Shown here in pieces: positions 62,919 through 64,000 of a stretch of DNA of 64,000 nucleotides. This DNA is from Urophycis tenuis (taxonomy: Eukaryota > Chordata > Actinopteri > Gadiformes > Phycidae), in the NCBI GenBank assembly GCA_036785325.1, contig JAXIVH010000002.1, positions 11,624,499 to 11,688,498 on the forward strand, given 5' to 3'. A model generated the notes under the pieces. It saw only the letters and a list, made by a program, of their open reading frames with translations, had not been told where the DNA came from and made no database searches. Made by a program: the position numbers and the translations under genes. Every line of letters starts with the position of its first letter. Positions within the stretch are counted from its first letter, which is position 1.

Positions 62919-64000
62919 ACACACACACACACACACACACAGTACGCTGTCGATGTGTTCCAGTTGAGGAGAGTTGGACTGAAGCTCTGACCCAGAGCTC
63001 AGATCTGGGCCAGAATCCACCAGCGTTGTGTGTGTGTTTTTTTGGACCAACAGCTGCCAATCGGGAAATTCATGAAGGCGTGACATTGTTGTGTTTGAAA
63101 CTGCCACAGTGTGTGTTATGTGAGACGTGGCAACACAAAGTCTTTATTGGCTTGGGTAATGATATATTTATGTTTACTGAGGATTTTACACACAACTCTC
63201 GAGTTCATTCTGATGTGGAAGCCCCATTGTAATGTAATTTTGCACGGTTGTCTTTCTGTAAAGGTCTCTCAACCCTTCCCAGAGCCTCCTCCTCCATCAT
63301 CACTGCAGTGTGGACTAATGTGGACCCAGCATCTGTGTGTGTGTGTGTATGTGTGTGTGTGTGTGTGTGTGCGTGTAGGTGTGCTTGTAATGTGCACAGT
63401 GAAACCTTGGTACTCAAATTCAGTTAATTCCAAAAGGTTCCAAAAGTTTGAGTTGAGAATTGTTCGAAAAACATTCATTCATTCATTAGAATGAATGTAA
63501 AATTGATTAATCTGTTTGAGAGTCCCATAATTGCACATTTAGACCTTCACACATAGTATTTCATGTACAACAGCTTACATTAAACAGTAATGAAATAACA
63601 ATAACATTTTTCTGTGTTTTCTGTGTTGTCTGTACAATGTCTGTTTGTCTGTTTGTTTGTCTGACTGTCCATTTTGTTCATCTTGCACCGCAGGTCTGAG
63701 AGGACTGCAATTTCATCTGCGCTATATGCCTGCCATGTAGCACACTTGACAATAAAGTTACTTGAACTTGAATAAAGTTACTTGAATCTTTATTACTTCT
63801 TTATTCTTTAAAATCATACATATTGTTGGACATGCTCTAACGGGAAGCAATATCAGACCCGCGCATCCTGTTTTCCTGCACCCGCACTACTTCCCTCCTC
63901 TGGAGGCATGATGGAGGACTTAGTTATACAGTAAACTTTAGAACTCTGCCTCTTTTCTCAAATGGAAAAAAAGAGGCACATAATAGCAACTAATGATGAC
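62875..64000. other. Collagen intron at the right edge
   Basis: No further collagen exon is visible on the minus strand to the window end. The stretch holds a (CA)n tract (62886–62940), a (GT)n tract (about 63334–63376), a MITE-like sequence near 63395–63470 (AAACCTTGGTACTCAAATTC) and a retroelement-like tail (TTGACAATAAAGTTACTTGA, near 63750). Confidence 0.6.

Overview
The window is eukaryotic nuclear DNA, almost certainly from a teleost fish. The genes are intron-rich with GT–AG splice sites and vertebrate-type proteins. The non-coding DNA is full of long (CA)n/(TG)n microsatellites, L2-type LINE sequence, tRNA-headed SINEs and hAT, Harbinger and piggyBac DNA transposons. No prokaryotic or plasmid feature, CRISPR array or intact tRNA/rRNA gene was found. 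I assembled the exons by hand from splice sites and reading phase; all four coding sums are divisible by three.

Layout, left to right. (1) 924–3310, + strand: aste1, four coding exons, a FEN1/XPG-like nuclease-fold protein. (2) 30204–6175, − strand: atp2c1, 27 coding exons, a complete Golgi Ca2+/Mn2+ P-type ATPase (SPCA1) of 927 residues. Its introns carry two large minisatellites, a hAT element and several long TG tracts. (3) 32125–45875, + strand: pik3r4 (VPS15), 20 coding exons, 1347 residues, with pseudokinase, HEAT and WD40 regions. (4) 62874–47586, − strand: the 3' part of a type VI collagen gene of the alpha-4/5/6 class, 23 exons. It encodes the end of the triple helix, two vWA domains and two Kunitz domains, and its 5' end lies beyond the right edge.

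The order and relative orientation (ASTE1 → ← ATP2C1, PIK3R4 → ← COL6A) match human 3q22 as I remember it, which supports the assignments independently. atp2c1 and pik3r4 are head to head across about 1.9 kb that contains a piggyBac-type MITE. pik3r4 and the collagen gene converge across 1.7 kb that contains a SINE and a duplicated fragment of a collagen exon. The genes belong to unrelated pathways (nuclease-fold protein, Golgi ion pump, class III PI3-kinase complex, extracellular matrix); their proximity reflects ancient synteny.

I found no new multi-gene system. The observations most worth checking are a tandem array that copies the 5' splice site of pik3r4 exon 12; a short atp2c1 intron with a GC donor that is mostly TG repeat; a perfect palindrome containing a CLEAR-type E-box inside the MITE between atp2c1 and pik3r4; tandem Kunitz domains with non-basic P1 residues in the collagen; a collagen exon fragment downstream of that gene's own stop codon; and an inverted pair of L2 LINEs in a collagen intron.
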